Notes under the pieces: model-generated
The model's input: only the letters and a program-made list of their open reading frames with translations
Database searches by the model: none
What the model was told of the DNA's origin: nothing
Translations under genes and position numbers: made by a program
Assembly (NCBI GenBank): GCA_015501055.1
Contig: JADNYV010000105.1
Location: 60,766-124,765, forward strand
DNA length: 64,000 nucleotides
DNA from: Mucidula mucida
Taxonomy: Eukaryota; Basidiomycota; Agaricomycetes; Agaricales; Physalacriaceae
Direction of reading: 5' to 3'
Shown: one piece after another, positions 11,411 through 20,881 of the stretch
Layout: every line of letters starts with the position of its first letter
Position numbering within the stretch: position 1 is the first letter of the stretch

Positions 11411-11939
11411 TGTTAGCGACTGACTAAGCCACGAGACTCAACCAGGTACCACAGCAAGAACTAAGGAAGAAAACGTTTGCGTTCGTAAGACTAGGCTAGG
11501 CCAGGTGTATAAACGAGATCGGAACTAAAGTACAATGATACTACACTACTGCTTATATACTAGTAAGTCTGTGTTTGAGACTCCTTGTCCATACACGTTT
11601 CTACTAGGGATGCTCCACGCCCTTGACCCAGTGTTGTATGCTACTAGTCCGTGAAACCATTAAATACGAGTGGTATCTGCATGTAAGTAATAATACTGAA
11701 ACGACCATGTGTGCTACGAGTGTCGGCGGTGTGTATACAATAGGGAGTCCATGAGGTATCGGCATGTATGATGTCATCCATGTGTTGGGTGTGTGTTCAA
11801 CATGAGTACGGCTTCGGTAATGAAAAGGAGTATGATCGGTGACGAAACAGATGATGAAACAGTCCGTTGGTTGATAAGACAAGGCCCCCGATAAGATATG
11901 ATAAGATGTGAAAGTGTGAAAATATGGTCATTCATAACA
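11411..11939 (-). repeat. 3' LTR of the gypsy element
   Basis: 529 bases, very similar to the copy at 17387-17911 and to the fragments at 20615-20658 and 23794-24076. It begins TGTTAGCGAC on the plus strand and ends TTCATAACA. Its outer edge directly abuts the open frame of the DUF6532 gene. Confidence 0.9.
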
Positions 11940-11952
11940 TCACCCCCTCCTT
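11940..11952 (-). other. Polypurine tract of the gypsy element
   Basis: On the reverse strand AAGGAGGGGGTGA lies immediately before the 3' LTR, where plus-strand DNA synthesis would be primed. It overlaps the stop codon of the integrase frame (TAA at 11951-11953), so coding sequence and priming site are packed together. Confidence 0.7.
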
Positions 11953-13171
11953 AAGGCGCAAGTTCCATTCTGCGCCAGATTTGCTCCATGAGAGCCGCAG
12001 AGGGTAACGTGACATCAATAGGTTCGGTGTCAGGCGGTGGCATGAATCGGAATAGGTGTGATGGAAATTGCGACATGGGGACTTCGATGCGAGCAAGCGC
12101 AGGTGGCTTTGGCTTTTTCGGGTACTGCTGGTGAAAATCGCGAATGGCTTCGTCGGCATTCTTGAGATTGCATGCCGGTTCCCATGTCTGTTCGTGTGTG
12201 CCATAACCCTTCCAGTGAACCTTGTATTGAAAACCCCCGCGGTACTTCCGGGAATTCACCACTTTCTCAACCTCCCATTCCGGTTTGGCTCCCTCCAGCA
12301 CAGGTGGTGGACGCGTGTCTCGGGGTTGCGTTGGAAATTGCGGCTCGTGGTAAGGCGTCAACAGAGCCTCATTGAACACGGGATGAATGCTTTTCCACGT
12401 GTGAGGAATCTGGAGCTTGTAAGAGCTCGTCCCGACTTTCTTGATCACTTTGAACGGCCCGAAGCGTTTGTCATCGAGCTTCTTCATTGGTCGGTCCGTG
12501 CTGAGATTCGTCCCCTCCAGCCATACCTTGTCGCCTTCCTTGTACTCTACTGCCTCTGTCCGCTTCCTGTCATAAAACCGTTTCATGTCTTCTTTTGCCA
12601 TCTTCAATGCTGACCCCACTTCGTCCCATGTCTTCCTCATGCCGTCGGCAAACTCCTGCGCAGTCTCATTTCTCGATGCCGTTTTCGGAGCGGTGCCTTT
12701 GTAGGGATGTCTGCCCATGTCTGCGAAGAACGGAGTGACTTTGGTCGCCGAGTGAACTCGATCGTTGTAAACGAATTCAGCAGAGGGTAACCATTCGTGC
12801 CAGTCGTTCTGATGGTAGTTGACGAATAACCGTAAGAAATGTTCTATCTCTTGGTTCAGCCGTTCCGTCTGCCCATTTGCCTGTGGATGGTACGCCGTCG
12901 TGAAGTTCCCTTCAATGCCCAACAGCCGGTATAACTCCTTCATGAAACGCGAGTGGTATTGCGGACCTCGATCGTGTATCATCTGTCGCGGCAATCCATG
13001 TATGGGGAAGATTCGATCGCGGTAAATACGAGCCATGCCTTCTGACGTCAGGGTGGTGTGTGTTGGTATAATGCGTAACCGCTTTGTGAAATGGTCCACA
13101 AACGTGCTGATCGCATTGTATCCTCCCGACTCCGGCAACTCGCCGATCATGTCCGTCCCAACTTCTCCCAT
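11951..13171 (-). CDS. Integrase catalytic core and chromodomain (gypsy element)
   Basis: 406 codons in one frame. The DDE core is visible: TDMIGELP for the first aspartate, the DHFTKR segment, IHDRGPQYHSRF for the second aspartate, and HPQANGQTERLNQEIE for the glutamate. A basic linker follows (FYDRKRTEAVEYKEGDKVWL, the GPY/F-like region with FGPFKVIKKVG). Then comes a chromodomain with WEVEKVVNSRKYRGG, YKVHWKGYG and EQTWEPACNL. Chromodomains on integrases steer insertion toward histone-marked heterochromatin. The frame is the best preserved part of the element. The true polyprotein would continue from the upstream frame. Here a stop lies at 13187 in that frame, so the two halves are not joined. 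Confidence 0.9.
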   Translation of the reverse strand: MGEVGTDMIGELPESGGYNAISTFVDHFTKRLRIIPTHTTLTSEGMARIYRDRIFPIHGLPRQMIHDRGPQYHSRFMKELYRLLGIEGNFTTAYHPQANGQTERLNQEIEHFLRLFVNYHQNDWHEWLPSAEFVYNDRVHSATKVTPFFADMGRHPYKGTAPKTASRNETAQEFADGMRKTWDEVGSALKMAKEDMKRFYDRKRTEAVEYKEGDKVWLEGTNLSTDRPMKKLDDKRFGPFKVIKKVGTSSYKLQIPHTWKSIHPVFNEALLTPYHEPQFPTQPRDTRPPPVLEGAKPEWEVEKVVNSRKYRGGFQYKVHWKGYGTHEQTWEPACNLKNADEAIRDFHQQYPKKPKPPALARIEVPMSQFPSHLFRFMPPPDTEPIDVTLPSAALMEQIWRRMELAP

Positions 13172-13186
13172 GGTTCGCTTGGTAGT

Positions 13187-13846
13187 CTATAGGATGGAGG
13201 GGTGCAGCCGGTTTGTGCGATGTGACTTTGTAACTTGGCATTTTTGACACCCTTCCACGTATTCGCGGACGTCTCGGCTAATTCCTGGCCACCAATAGGT
13301 GCGTGTGATCAACTCGAGAGTCTTGTACCGTCCCGGATGCCCTGCAAGCTGTGCATCATGATGCATTCCAATAACTTTTCCCCGCAATTCCTTGTCCTTC
13401 GGTATGTAAATACGATCTTTCCATATAATAAGTCCGTTTTCCTTCTCTTCCCATCCTTTTTCTTTGTTTTCTAATGCTTTTTGTACGTATCTGTCCTTGT
13501 TTCCTTTTCTTTGTTTGATTTTGTTAAGTAATTCGTCCTCCGGTGTAGCTACTGTATGTAAAGAAAATTGAATTTGTGATATAAAAAACTCCGGTTTTAG
13601 TAAAACAACGTTTTCGTTATCTTTTTCCCCCTTCTCAAGGCCTGTCATCCTTGACAAGGCATCAGCTTTCCCCATTGTCTTGCCCGGCTTGTGAATCATC
13701 TGTATGTCATACTCTGCCAACTCCGTAACCCATCGCGCCTGCCTCCGATTCAACTTCTGTGGCTTCCGGAAGTACTGGAGGTTTTGATGATCGGTAAACA
13801 CCTCCACCGTCTCCTTAGCGCCTAGAGATATGCCTCCAGTCGTCAA
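13187..13846 (-). CDS. RNase H C-terminal part and integrase zinc-binding domain (gypsy element)
   Basis: 219 codons. The first part, VEVFTDHQNLQYFRKPQ then ADALSRM, is the C-terminal half of the Ty3/gypsy RNase H domain. The second part, GMHHDAQLAGHPG followed by YWWPGISRDV and GCQKCQ, is the HHCC zinc-binding domain of integrase. The frame ends in a stop at 13187, 16 bases before the first Met of the integrase core frame, where an intact element would read through. Confidence 0.85.
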   Translation of the reverse strand: MTTGGISLGAKETVEVFTDHQNLQYFRKPQKLNRRQARWVTELAEYDIQMIHKPGKTMGKADALSRMTGLEKGEKDNENVVLLKPEFFISQIQFSLHTVATPEDELLNKIKQRKGNKDRYVQKALENKEKGWEEKENGLIIWKDRIYIPKDKELRGKVIGMHHDAQLAGHPGRYKTLELITRTYWWPGISRDVREYVEGCQKCQVTKSHRTNRLHPSIL

Positions 13847-13864
13847 TCGAGTCCATAATAGCCA

Positions 13865-14683
13865 TCATTCTTTGTCGTAGATCTCATAATTGCGCTCAAC
13901 TTCGTTCAACGCGCGAGATCGGAAAGCTACTGGTCTCCATTTTCCGTCAACAAACTGGGAAAGAACGCCCCGTTCGCATAGTTCGAGGAGTCGCCTCACT
14001 CGAAACTTGCCGTCGTCGCGTGGTACGATCAGAACGGGTTCTTCCGTCATCCTCCGTTTCAACTCCTCAAACGCCTCATGCTGCTCCATGCCCCAAACCC
14101 ACTCGCCCTTCCCGGTTAGCAATGTCAACGGCTTCGCTACTCCCGCAAATCCCCGAATGAAACGTCGGTAGAAGTTGCAGAAGCCCAGGAATGACTGCAC
14201 TTCCTTCTTCTTCGTCGGCTCCTTCCATTCCTTCACTACGGCCACTTTTGCCGGATCCATCTTCACTTCTCCTCCTCCAACAATAACTCCTAAGTAATCT
14301 ACAGTCTGTGCCTCAAAACTACATTTCTCGGGTTTTAAATACAGCTTATTTACTCGTAATATCTCCAATACCTTTCGTACAATCTGTCTATGCTCCTCCA
14401 GAGTGTTCGTAAAGATAAGTATATCGTCTAGGTAAACTATAACATGTCCGCCGTCAATCAACTCCTTCAAGATGTGATTCATGAACGATTGGAACGTTGC
14501 CGGCGAGTTTGTAAGTCCGAAGAACATGACTGAGGGCTCGAACAGGCCTCGGTTTGTTCTAAACGCCGCTTTCCACTCATCACCTTCTTTGATCCGGATG
14601 TTATTGTAACCCCATCGGACATCCATCTTTGTGAAAACCTTTGCTCCCTTCAACTTGTCGATAAGCTCCTGAATCAACGGCAA
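13865..14683 (-). CDS. Reverse transcriptase (gypsy element), partial and frameshifted
   Basis: 272 codons. [29 protein letters not shown] and the catalytic YLDDILIF are present, followed by connection-domain strands [12 protein letters not shown] and GKGEWVWG. The start of RNase H (expected at KFRVE-D-AS) is garbled: the frame reads [18 protein letters not shown], so compensating slips have destroyed the first catalytic acidic motif. The N-terminal part of RT lies upstream in other frames (14684-14911). The frame then breaks at 13865, just before RNase H resumes. Confidence 0.9.
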   Translation of the reverse strand: MPLIQELIDKLKGAKVFTKMDVRWGYNNIRIKEGDEWKAAFRTNRGLFEPSVMFFGLTNSPATFQSFMNHILKELIDGGHVIVYLDDILIFTNTLEEHRQIVRKVLEILRVNKLYLKPEKCSFEAQTVDYLGVIVGGGEVKMDPAKVAVVKEWKEPTKKKEVQSFLGFCNFYRRFIRGFAGVAKPLTLLTGKGEWVWGMEQHEAFEELKRRMTEEPVLIVPRDDGKFRVRRLLELCERGVLSQFVDGKWRPVAFRSRALNEVERNYEIYDKE

Positions 14684-14911
14684 GGGTATCGGTTCTTGAT
14701 TGTCATGTCGTTCAACTTCCGATAATCCTGTACTGGCCGAAGGCTTCCATCCTTCTTTTTGACAAAGAAGAAGGGGGATGCCATAGGTGAAATTGATGGC
14801 CGTATACGTCCCGTCCGTATGTTTTCTTCCAGGAACTCATCTAACGCCTTCTGCTCGGATGGACTAAGGGGATAAACCTTGCAGTCAACCGGTTTGGAAC
14901 CAGGCTAAGTT

Positions 14912-15691
14912 CTATCGCGTGATCCCAGGGTCTTCGCTCCGGTAACTTGTCAAAGTCCGCCTTGCTAATACATCGGAAAATTCCTCGATGTAAGGTGCAG
15001 CAGCGGATGAAGGCTGTTGTGATCTCAGCTTTTCTCCGCTTTTGCGATAGTTGTCCCAGTCCATCCAGAACAAACGCTCTCCCTCTTCCAACTTCTCTTC
15101 TACGTCTTCTCCTTCATCTTCCGGTGAGTTGTACTCGGGTAGATAGCCGCAGCGGTCTGGGCATCGATCAAAGGTCAATGTGGATTCCGTCCAGTTGATT
15201 GTGGGGTTGTGATATCGTAGCCAATCTAGCCCCAAAAAGATACTTGTTTTGCCGAGATTGGTGACGGCCAACTCAATCTTTTCGGCGTGATCTCCGATCT
15301 TCATCCGGACCTCCACAAAACCTTCGATTGCTCCTCCCTCGTTTAGGGTTCCATCCGCATTGTAAACAGGGAGCTTGACCGGTAACTCCTTGATCGGGAG
15401 TCCGTTCTTCTCGACGAATTCTTTATTGACACAAGAACCCGTTGCTCCACTGTCAAGAAGGGCACTCGTTTCCCATTCAGAGCCTGTGTGTACGCTCTCT
15501 ATGGTTACTCGGAGTTTCATGTCCTGCCCCTTTGTTCCCCGGATGTACTTCCTCGACTTTTTCAACTCCGTCACAACTTCCACCGCAGCTTCCTTTGTCA
15601 ACGCTCTGATCGCCATCACCTTCTCCTCCGTCGCTTCTCTCTCTCTCCGCTCCGGCATCCATGCTCTCAAAATTCCCACTGCTCTCGACAC
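14912..15691 (-). CDS. Retroviral-type aspartic protease region (gypsy element)
   Basis: 259 codons. The active site LLDSGATGSCV is present, followed by the flap region and the SIFLGLDWLRYHNP motif typical of gypsy proteases. Upstream, in the same frame without a Met, the text runs EWIAQRLREDDVSRAVG, so the 15691 Met is only the first ATG of a frame that would normally be reached from Gag. The frame shifts relative to Gag within 15700-15920. Confidence 0.85.
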   Translation of the reverse strand: MSRAVGILRAWMPERREREATEEKVMAIRALTKEAAVEVVTELKKSRKYIRGTKGQDMKLRVTIESVHTGSEWETSALLDSGATGSCVNKEFVEKNGLPIKELPVKLPVYNADGTLNEGGAIEGFVEVRMKIGDHAEKIELAVTNLGKTSIFLGLDWLRYHNPTINWTESTLTFDRCPDRCGYLPEYNSPEDEGEDVEEKLEEGERLFWMDWDNYRKSGEKLRSQQPSSAAAPYIEEFSDVLARRTLTSYRSEDPGITR

Positions 15692-15919
15692 GTCATCCTC
15701 TCTTAGCCGTTGTGCGATCCACTCGGCGTATTTGGCTCAAATCTTTCTTTCGCAGGTTTTGGTGGTAAAGTCGTCGATGATATTTTAGATGTTTCAGTAC
15801 CCGTACTGTAAATAGATTCTGCATCTGACGACCTTTCCTTGATGACTGCTCCGGCAGGACTGCGTCTACTGCGGGAGCTTCGCAAAACCCAACTCTTCGG
15901 CCAGCTTCCTCTTCTCTCG

Positions 15920-16792
15920 TCATTCATTTCGGTCCATAGCCCCGAATTGTCTGGGGTCGACCCTTCTTGGACAGAACCTGCTGACATGGCCGTGTTCGCC
16001 ACAGCTGAAGCAGAGTCCCCTTCGACGTGCATTGTCGATGTCCATCGGCCTGCCGGCTCCTCCATAGGTAACACCGGTGGCATCTCGTCGTGTGATCGGC
16101 GTTGGAGGTGGGTTCGTAGGATTAGCTCTCGATGTAGCCACCTGCGGAGCTTGAGGCCGGGACTGCATGCCGGACCTCTTGCTCGCCGCCCGCCTTCTCC
16201 ACAGCTGATCGATCTGAAGGATCTGTGCCTTCCAATCCTTGTACTTCTCTGGCAACCCGTCTCGGCTACCATAGATCTGATCAATGATCTTCTCGTTGAC
16301 ATTGGTCTCGAGAAGTCGCACAACAAATGCGTCATCCTTCGAATATCCTGCCTGAGTGAGCAGGACCTCGAACTTCTGGAAGAAATCTTGAGCGGTATCT
16401 TGCCCCTGGCGCAACCGCTCGATCTGATCTTGCGCGTCTCGCGCGAGGTTGGAGTCCACAAATCGCTCCTTCAAATCTTCCTTGAACTCCGTCCAAGAGA
16501 CTGTCCATTCCTCTTCTTCCTCGTCGAAGTTCTGGTCCGAGTAGTTCTGGACCCATGCATCTACGTGATCTCCTCGGATGTAGGAGAGAACAACATCGAT
16601 CCTTTCGGAGTCAGATGTGAGGTTGTTCTTCTTGTCACGGATGTATGTGAACATCGATCGCCACCAGCTCTTGTACTTGGACTTGTCCCCGTCATAGTCG
16701 TAAGGCTTGTTCACAAGGGATCGGCCTTTGATTTCGACATCGGCATGATGAGCGGGTGTGTGAGGAGCGGTTTCGGGTGCTTCGTTGGACAT
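15920..16792 (-). CDS. Gag protein (gypsy element)
   Basis: 290 codons beginning at MSNEAPETAPH. The middle holds a capsid-like block (WWRSMFTYIRDKKNN, RFVDSNLARDAQDQIERL, FEVLLTQAGYS) like retrotransposon gag domains. Near the C-terminus lies a zinc knuckle, CFSCGEHGHVSRFC (CX2CX4HX4C). The stop at 15920 falls shortly after the knuckle and the protease frame lies further downstream in another frame. Whether this is a programmed frameshift or a mutation cannot be told. More than one frame change separates Gag from protease, which favours mutation. Confidence 0.88.
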   Translation of the reverse strand: MSNEAPETAPHTPAHHADVEIKGRSLVNKPYDYDGDKSKYKSWWRSMFTYIRDKKNNLTSDSERIDVVLSYIRGDHVDAWVQNYSDQNFDEEEEEWTVSWTEFKEDLKERFVDSNLARDAQDQIERLRQGQDTAQDFFQKFEVLLTQAGYSKDDAFVVRLLETNVNEKIIDQIYGSRDGLPEKYKDWKAQILQIDQLWRRRAASKRSGMQSRPQAPQVATSRANPTNPPPTPITRRDATGVTYGGAGRPMDIDNARRRGLCFSCGEHGHVSRFCPRRVDPRQFGAMDRNE

Positions 16793-17386
16793 GATGGATC
16801 GGGGTGATGGGATCGGAGAGTGAAAGGGTGAAAGTGGGTGATATGGGTGATGCGGATTTGGATGAAACAGGTGAGGGAATAGAGGTTTGGATGAATAGGG
16901 AGGGATCGCCTAGATCTGAAATAGAATCCAGGACTTGGTAGGGTGGGGAATGGTGGTGTGTATCGTAATGTAAGTAAAGTAGGTAGGTATTGTAACTGTC
17001 TACTATTTTACCGACTACTGACTACGTATCTACGGAGCCCAAGAGCTCGTCACAAGTTCGCAATTGCCCAGCCGACGTCCCTCTGGTGTGAGGTAAGCCG
17101 AAGTTTTCCTGGGAACGGGGGTTGACCCGTAAACAGCGCCCACTGAAGTGCAACTGCCAAAAGTTCGTTCTCGTGAGAGCGGCTACTTCCAGCACCCGAG
17201 GCAGTTATCTCTAACTGTTAGCCGGCGCTACTGGGACCAATACACACGTATGCGGACGTGCGCTGGAATTAGGAATCCGTCGATCTGTAAACAGGAAAGG
17301 GATGGGGAATGTGCGATGATCAAACAGCGAAGTGCTGATCGACGATCAGGGATGTGTGGTAGGTGGTAGAAAGTAGTTCGATCTTC
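16793..17386 (-). other. Leader between 5' LTR and gag of the gypsy element
   Basis: About 590 bases of internal leader. I looked for a primer-binding site just inside the LTR (reverse strand starting at 17386, GAAGATCGAACTAC) and could not match it to a common tRNA 3' end. Confidence 0.5.
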
Positions 17387-17911
17387 TGTTAGCGACTGAC
17401 TAAGCCACGAGACTCAACCAGGTACCACAGCAAGAACTAAAAGAAAATGTTCGCGTTCGTAAGACTAGGCTAGGCCAGGTGTATAAACGAGATCGGAACT
17501 AAAGTACAATGATACTACACTACTGCTTATATACTAGTAAGTCTGTGTTTGAGACTCCTTGTCCATACACGTTTCTACTAGGGATGCTCCACGCCCTTGA
17601 CCCAGTGTTGTATGCTACTAGTCCGTGAAACCATTAAATACGAGTGGTATCTGCATGTAAGTAATAATACTGAAACGACCATGTGTGCTACGAGTGTCGG
17701 CGGTGTGTATACAATAGGGGATCCATGAGGTATCGGCATGTATGATGTCATCCATGTGTTGGGTGTGTGTCCGACATGAGTACGGCTTTGGTAATGAAAA
17801 GGAGTATGATTGGTGACGAAACAGATGATGAAACAGTCCGTTGGTTGATAAGACAAGGCCCCCGATAAGATATGATAAGATGTGAAAGTGTGAAAATATG
17901 GCAACATAACA
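17387..17911 (-). repeat. 5' LTR of the gypsy element
   Basis: 525 bases in the same orientation as the LTR at 11411-11939. The differences are mainly single bases and short indels (for example GTCATTCATAACA against GCAACATAACA at the right end). Its outer edge touches the hAT-bearing region. Confidence 0.9.
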
Positions 17912-18449
17912 TTGTGCGCAGGATGTCGGGAAACCGCTAAAGCAAACAAGAAGACACGTACTCCCGCCAACAACGCCAGATGTCTCCTTCCTCATTGATA
18001 TTGATGTTGATGTGCCCGCGGGCCGCTCTTTGCGACAACACCTGGGGCGGGACCATCCACCTTTCTATCTCCATCACTATGTAGAGTACCCTCTGAGCTC
18101 GGCCCAGATGACTCTATTTCCAATGTAGCAGTGGTAGTCGCCCTCCATCAAGGACCCCCAGTTGCACGCAATTGTCACGGCAGGCCAGCCTGAACCAGGC
18201 AATGACGCTGGACATTTCTCTCCTGAAGATGTGGACCGAGCAGCGCCGACAACGTTTTGAGACGCTCATTAGCCGATTAACTGCATCCGCAGGCTTTCCA
18301 GTGTGATGGGTTGAGGATCCAAATTGGCGACTGTTGTTAGATGAGTTCATTCCACTCGCACCTCAGATCGGTCGACATTCGCGTCGCAACCGTATTCTTC
18401 CCAGTGTGCGAGAGGAACTTTGGGAAAATATATTTGATCTCTTTTTGAA

Positions 18450-20379
18450 TTGTCTTACCGATTGTTGAATAATCCTTTAGGTTGTTTATTGGTTAAAGAC
18501 CACAACACGATGCTTCAGGAGGATGGATGAACTGGCATGAACAACCGCTATCTTATGAGATTCATGATTGCCTCAAATGGTCGTGTCTTTACTGTGCAAA
18601 CAGAAGACCATTCCATCAAACGGAAGAGTGGTGACCATCTGTTTGAGAGGTTGAAGGATGTGAAGAAGGATGTTGAGACAACTTTCAAAGTCACCATTAT
18701 TGTGGTGGTCACCGACGCGGGTCCCGACGGTCAGAAAGCTTGCCGGCTCTTTGCTGCTGAGTTTCCTCATATTATTGTCCTGATTGCTATGCTCATCAAG
18801 TATTTATATTGTGCTTAGTGCTTTCATACACTGGACTTCAATCTAATTGTTGCCGACTTCTTCAAGTCAAAATCCGAGCTTCTCAACATCGCTGACTGCG
18901 CGGTAGCACTCAGTGGGTGGCTTCAGTCAAGAAGGGTATTCTTGCAAAGCTCACTGTGCAGTCATTCGTGCTATCCTGATCGATGGACATGCCATTATCA
19001 GGCATACTCTCGTCTTCTTCAATTAAGGCTGGAACTTGTTGCCATTTTTGCTGCTGATCGAGTTCATCCGCAGGTGTCTTCATTGGTGATGCGGATCAGC
19101 TTGAGAAGGCGGAGCAGATGAAGGTATTGTGAAGGATGATGGTCTATGGCGTGGCCTTATCGCCTTACTCAAATTCTGCAGCCACTCGCCATTGCCGCCA
19201 ACGCAGTGCAGGGCGCATTCATTCGGCTTGATATGGTGCTTCTTACATTTGCTCATCTTCACTTCCAGTATTCGCAGATGCTCACAGCACCTACAGTTGG
19301 AGTCGCAGACAGCACCGGTATTAGGGCAAGTATCTCAAGCATTGAGAAGCGGTGGAAGAAGGCTGATCAAGAGGCGTTTGTGGCGTATCTTCTTATTAAT
19401 CCGCAATATGGTCTTGGATTTTTTGACAGTACTTGTGAATTGTTTCGTGTTGCCAACATCTCCGCCTTCCTCAGTCACATGTACAATCGCCTCTTCACGA
19501 CGGATAGTCCACCCGATGATTTTCGATCTGAGGTTGAAAACTTCATTCTTCGTCAAGGCATTTACGAGGACATACAAGTTGGTGTCGAGGACGAGTTCAA
19601 GAATGCCAAAAAAGAAGTAAGTGCTGTCATGGTTTGCCTTGAAAAATGGCTAAGTGATGCTTTAGAATCGACCATTCAACCCACTACAAGTGCTCATTCG
19701 TCATCAAAGTCCCGTTGCAGATACACGAACCTCATTTTACCTCTTTGCGGCACAACTTTTAGAAGTGACGTGCAACTCGGCCTCTTGCGAACGACTTTTC
19801 AGTGTGTTTGACAATATCCTAACAAAGCTTTGCACCCGTATGGGTACAGACTTGCTTACACTTTTGGCCAAAATCAAGATGCATCTCCGTGATGAGCTTA
19901 CGAGGACGGGCAAGGGTAAGGAAGCCGTGGTTGATCGAGCGCAGAGAGCAAAACATAATTTCGACTTTGCAGCAAGTGCACGCAAGAGTTCAGAACACAC
20001 GGCTCCGGCGATGACTGATACTACTAGTAGGTTCAATACATTCTTGCAGACAGAACATGACTAACACTTGGTTTGAGCCCAGGATGTGTCAGATGGCCCA
20101 TCAAAGAGTATGTGCAAGTGGTTTCAGCTCAACAAATCACTCCTCAATGAAGACAATGAGGACAATGAGCCTGTTCGCTCCCGGCGCACGCGCTGGTTCC
20201 CGATCACTCTTACAAAACTCTTCAACTTTGAACATGCCTTTTGGAAGGACAGGTTTATGAAGGAGGGAAGCACCTTTTTGGATGATGAACTGGCTGTTTA
20301 TGAATGGCTAGAGCTCGATGCGCAGGGTGAAGAGATGAAGGAAATGGAGCCAGATACGGAGGAGTACATATTTTCTTAG
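18450..20379 (+). pseudogene. hAT-family transposase relic
   Basis: Conserved hAT pieces occur in order but in several frames with stops. RYLMRFMIASNGRVFTVQTE and IIVVVTDAGPDGQKACRL (18537-18760) match the start of the RNase H-like fold. A block with LIVADFFKSKSELL sits near 18840-18880. HLHFQYSQML and related helices lie around 19260. LEVTCNSASCERLFSVFDN (about 19750-19815) is the C-terminal hAT dimerisation motif. Stops and frame changes around 18815, 19060-19130, 19620 and 20062 make it inactive. Weak similarity may extend upstream to about 17,990. The right end CAACACTG near 20614 resembles a hAT terminus. I could not find a matching left end or an 8 bp target duplication, so the element's limits are not set. 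Confidence 0.75.
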
Positions 20380-20614
20380 TGCAGTGGCGGATCTCTCAAT
20401 TTTCTACAAAGCATAATCACATTCATTTCATCCTACATACAGTCTAAATGTCTTTTTATGGTGTACAGTACGAGTAACAACATGCAAATTGTGCTTGCCA
20501 TTGTGTGCGGACCGGGAACGATTGTTGTGGCTACTCCGGCTACTCAATCTGTCCGCCATTAGCCGGAAAGCTACAGCGGGTGGCAGCTACTGTCCGCCAG
20601 TAGCCTGAACAACA
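20380..20614. other. Transposon 3' flank between hAT relic and LTR fragment
   Basis: Non-coding. It opens with CAGTGGCGGATC, a hAT-like terminal motif, and ends with CAACACTG. It could be the hAT tail or a small hAT-derived element. Neither reading is supported by a target duplication. Confidence 0.35.
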
Positions 20615-20658
20615 CTGGGGATAACTCCACACCCTTGACCCTGTGTTGTATGCTACTA
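20615..20658 (-). repeat. Left fragment of a third LTR, split by a Tc1/mariner insertion
   Basis: Matches the stretch of the gypsy LTRs around CCACGCCCTTGACC and TTGTATGCTAC. It ends exactly at TA, where the mariner-type element begins. The LTR continues after that element at 23796. The first 200 or so bases of the LTR are missing on this side. Confidence 0.8.
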
Positions 20659-20699
20659 TGGAGCAGTTGGGCTAGTCACTGCGAGTTTATGACAGCAAT
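20659..20699. repeat. Left terminal inverted repeat of the mariner-type element
   Basis: Starts TGGAGCAGTTGGGCTAGTCA. Pairs with 23753-23793 with two mismatches over 41 bases. Confidence 0.92.
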
Positions 20700-20881
20700 T
20701 TTGGCACCATCAGATGTAACTCAAATTCTTATTTGTCTGACCAAACAGCTCCTTTTCATGAGTAGAACAAATGCCTGAGACAGATTTTTATTTGGGTCAA
20801 AATTGAGTGAGCTGAGATTTCGACGCGGCGCCGGATTCCATCACCTTCCTAATATGGTAATGCCTCGGCACGTGCCTGCGC

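Larger units (their letters stand above)
11411..17911 (-). mobile_element. Ty3/gypsy chromovirus LTR retrotransposon, two LTRs, inactive
   Basis: A 6.5 kb element on the reverse strand with LTRs of 529 and 525 bases in the same orientation. LTR ends are TGTTA and TAACA. The interior encodes, in order, Gag with a zinc knuckle, aspartic protease, reverse transcriptase, RNase H, integrase and a chromodomain. That is the Ty3/gypsy (Metaviridae) order, and the chromodomain places it with the chromoviruses. A purine-rich tract touches the 3' LTR. No clear tRNA primer site is seen next to the 5' LTR. The five bases flanking the two ends (GTGGT on the left, TTGTG on the right) do not match, so the usual target duplication is missing. 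Frameshifts separate gag, protease, RT and RNase H, so this copy cannot encode a complete polyprotein. Confidence 0.92.

Noticed and set aside
12068..12613. 181-codon forward open frame inside the retrotransposon
   Set aside because: Antisense to the chromodomain and integrase C-terminus. No domain in its own right.
15839..16807. 322-codon forward open frame
   Set aside because: It lies exactly antisense to Gag of the gypsy element. Gag has a zinc knuckle and capsid-like block, so this frame is a shadow.
20384..20614. Small hAT-derived MITE from CAGTGGCGG to CAACACTG
   Set aside because: The ends are only weakly inverted and no eight-base target duplication flanks them.
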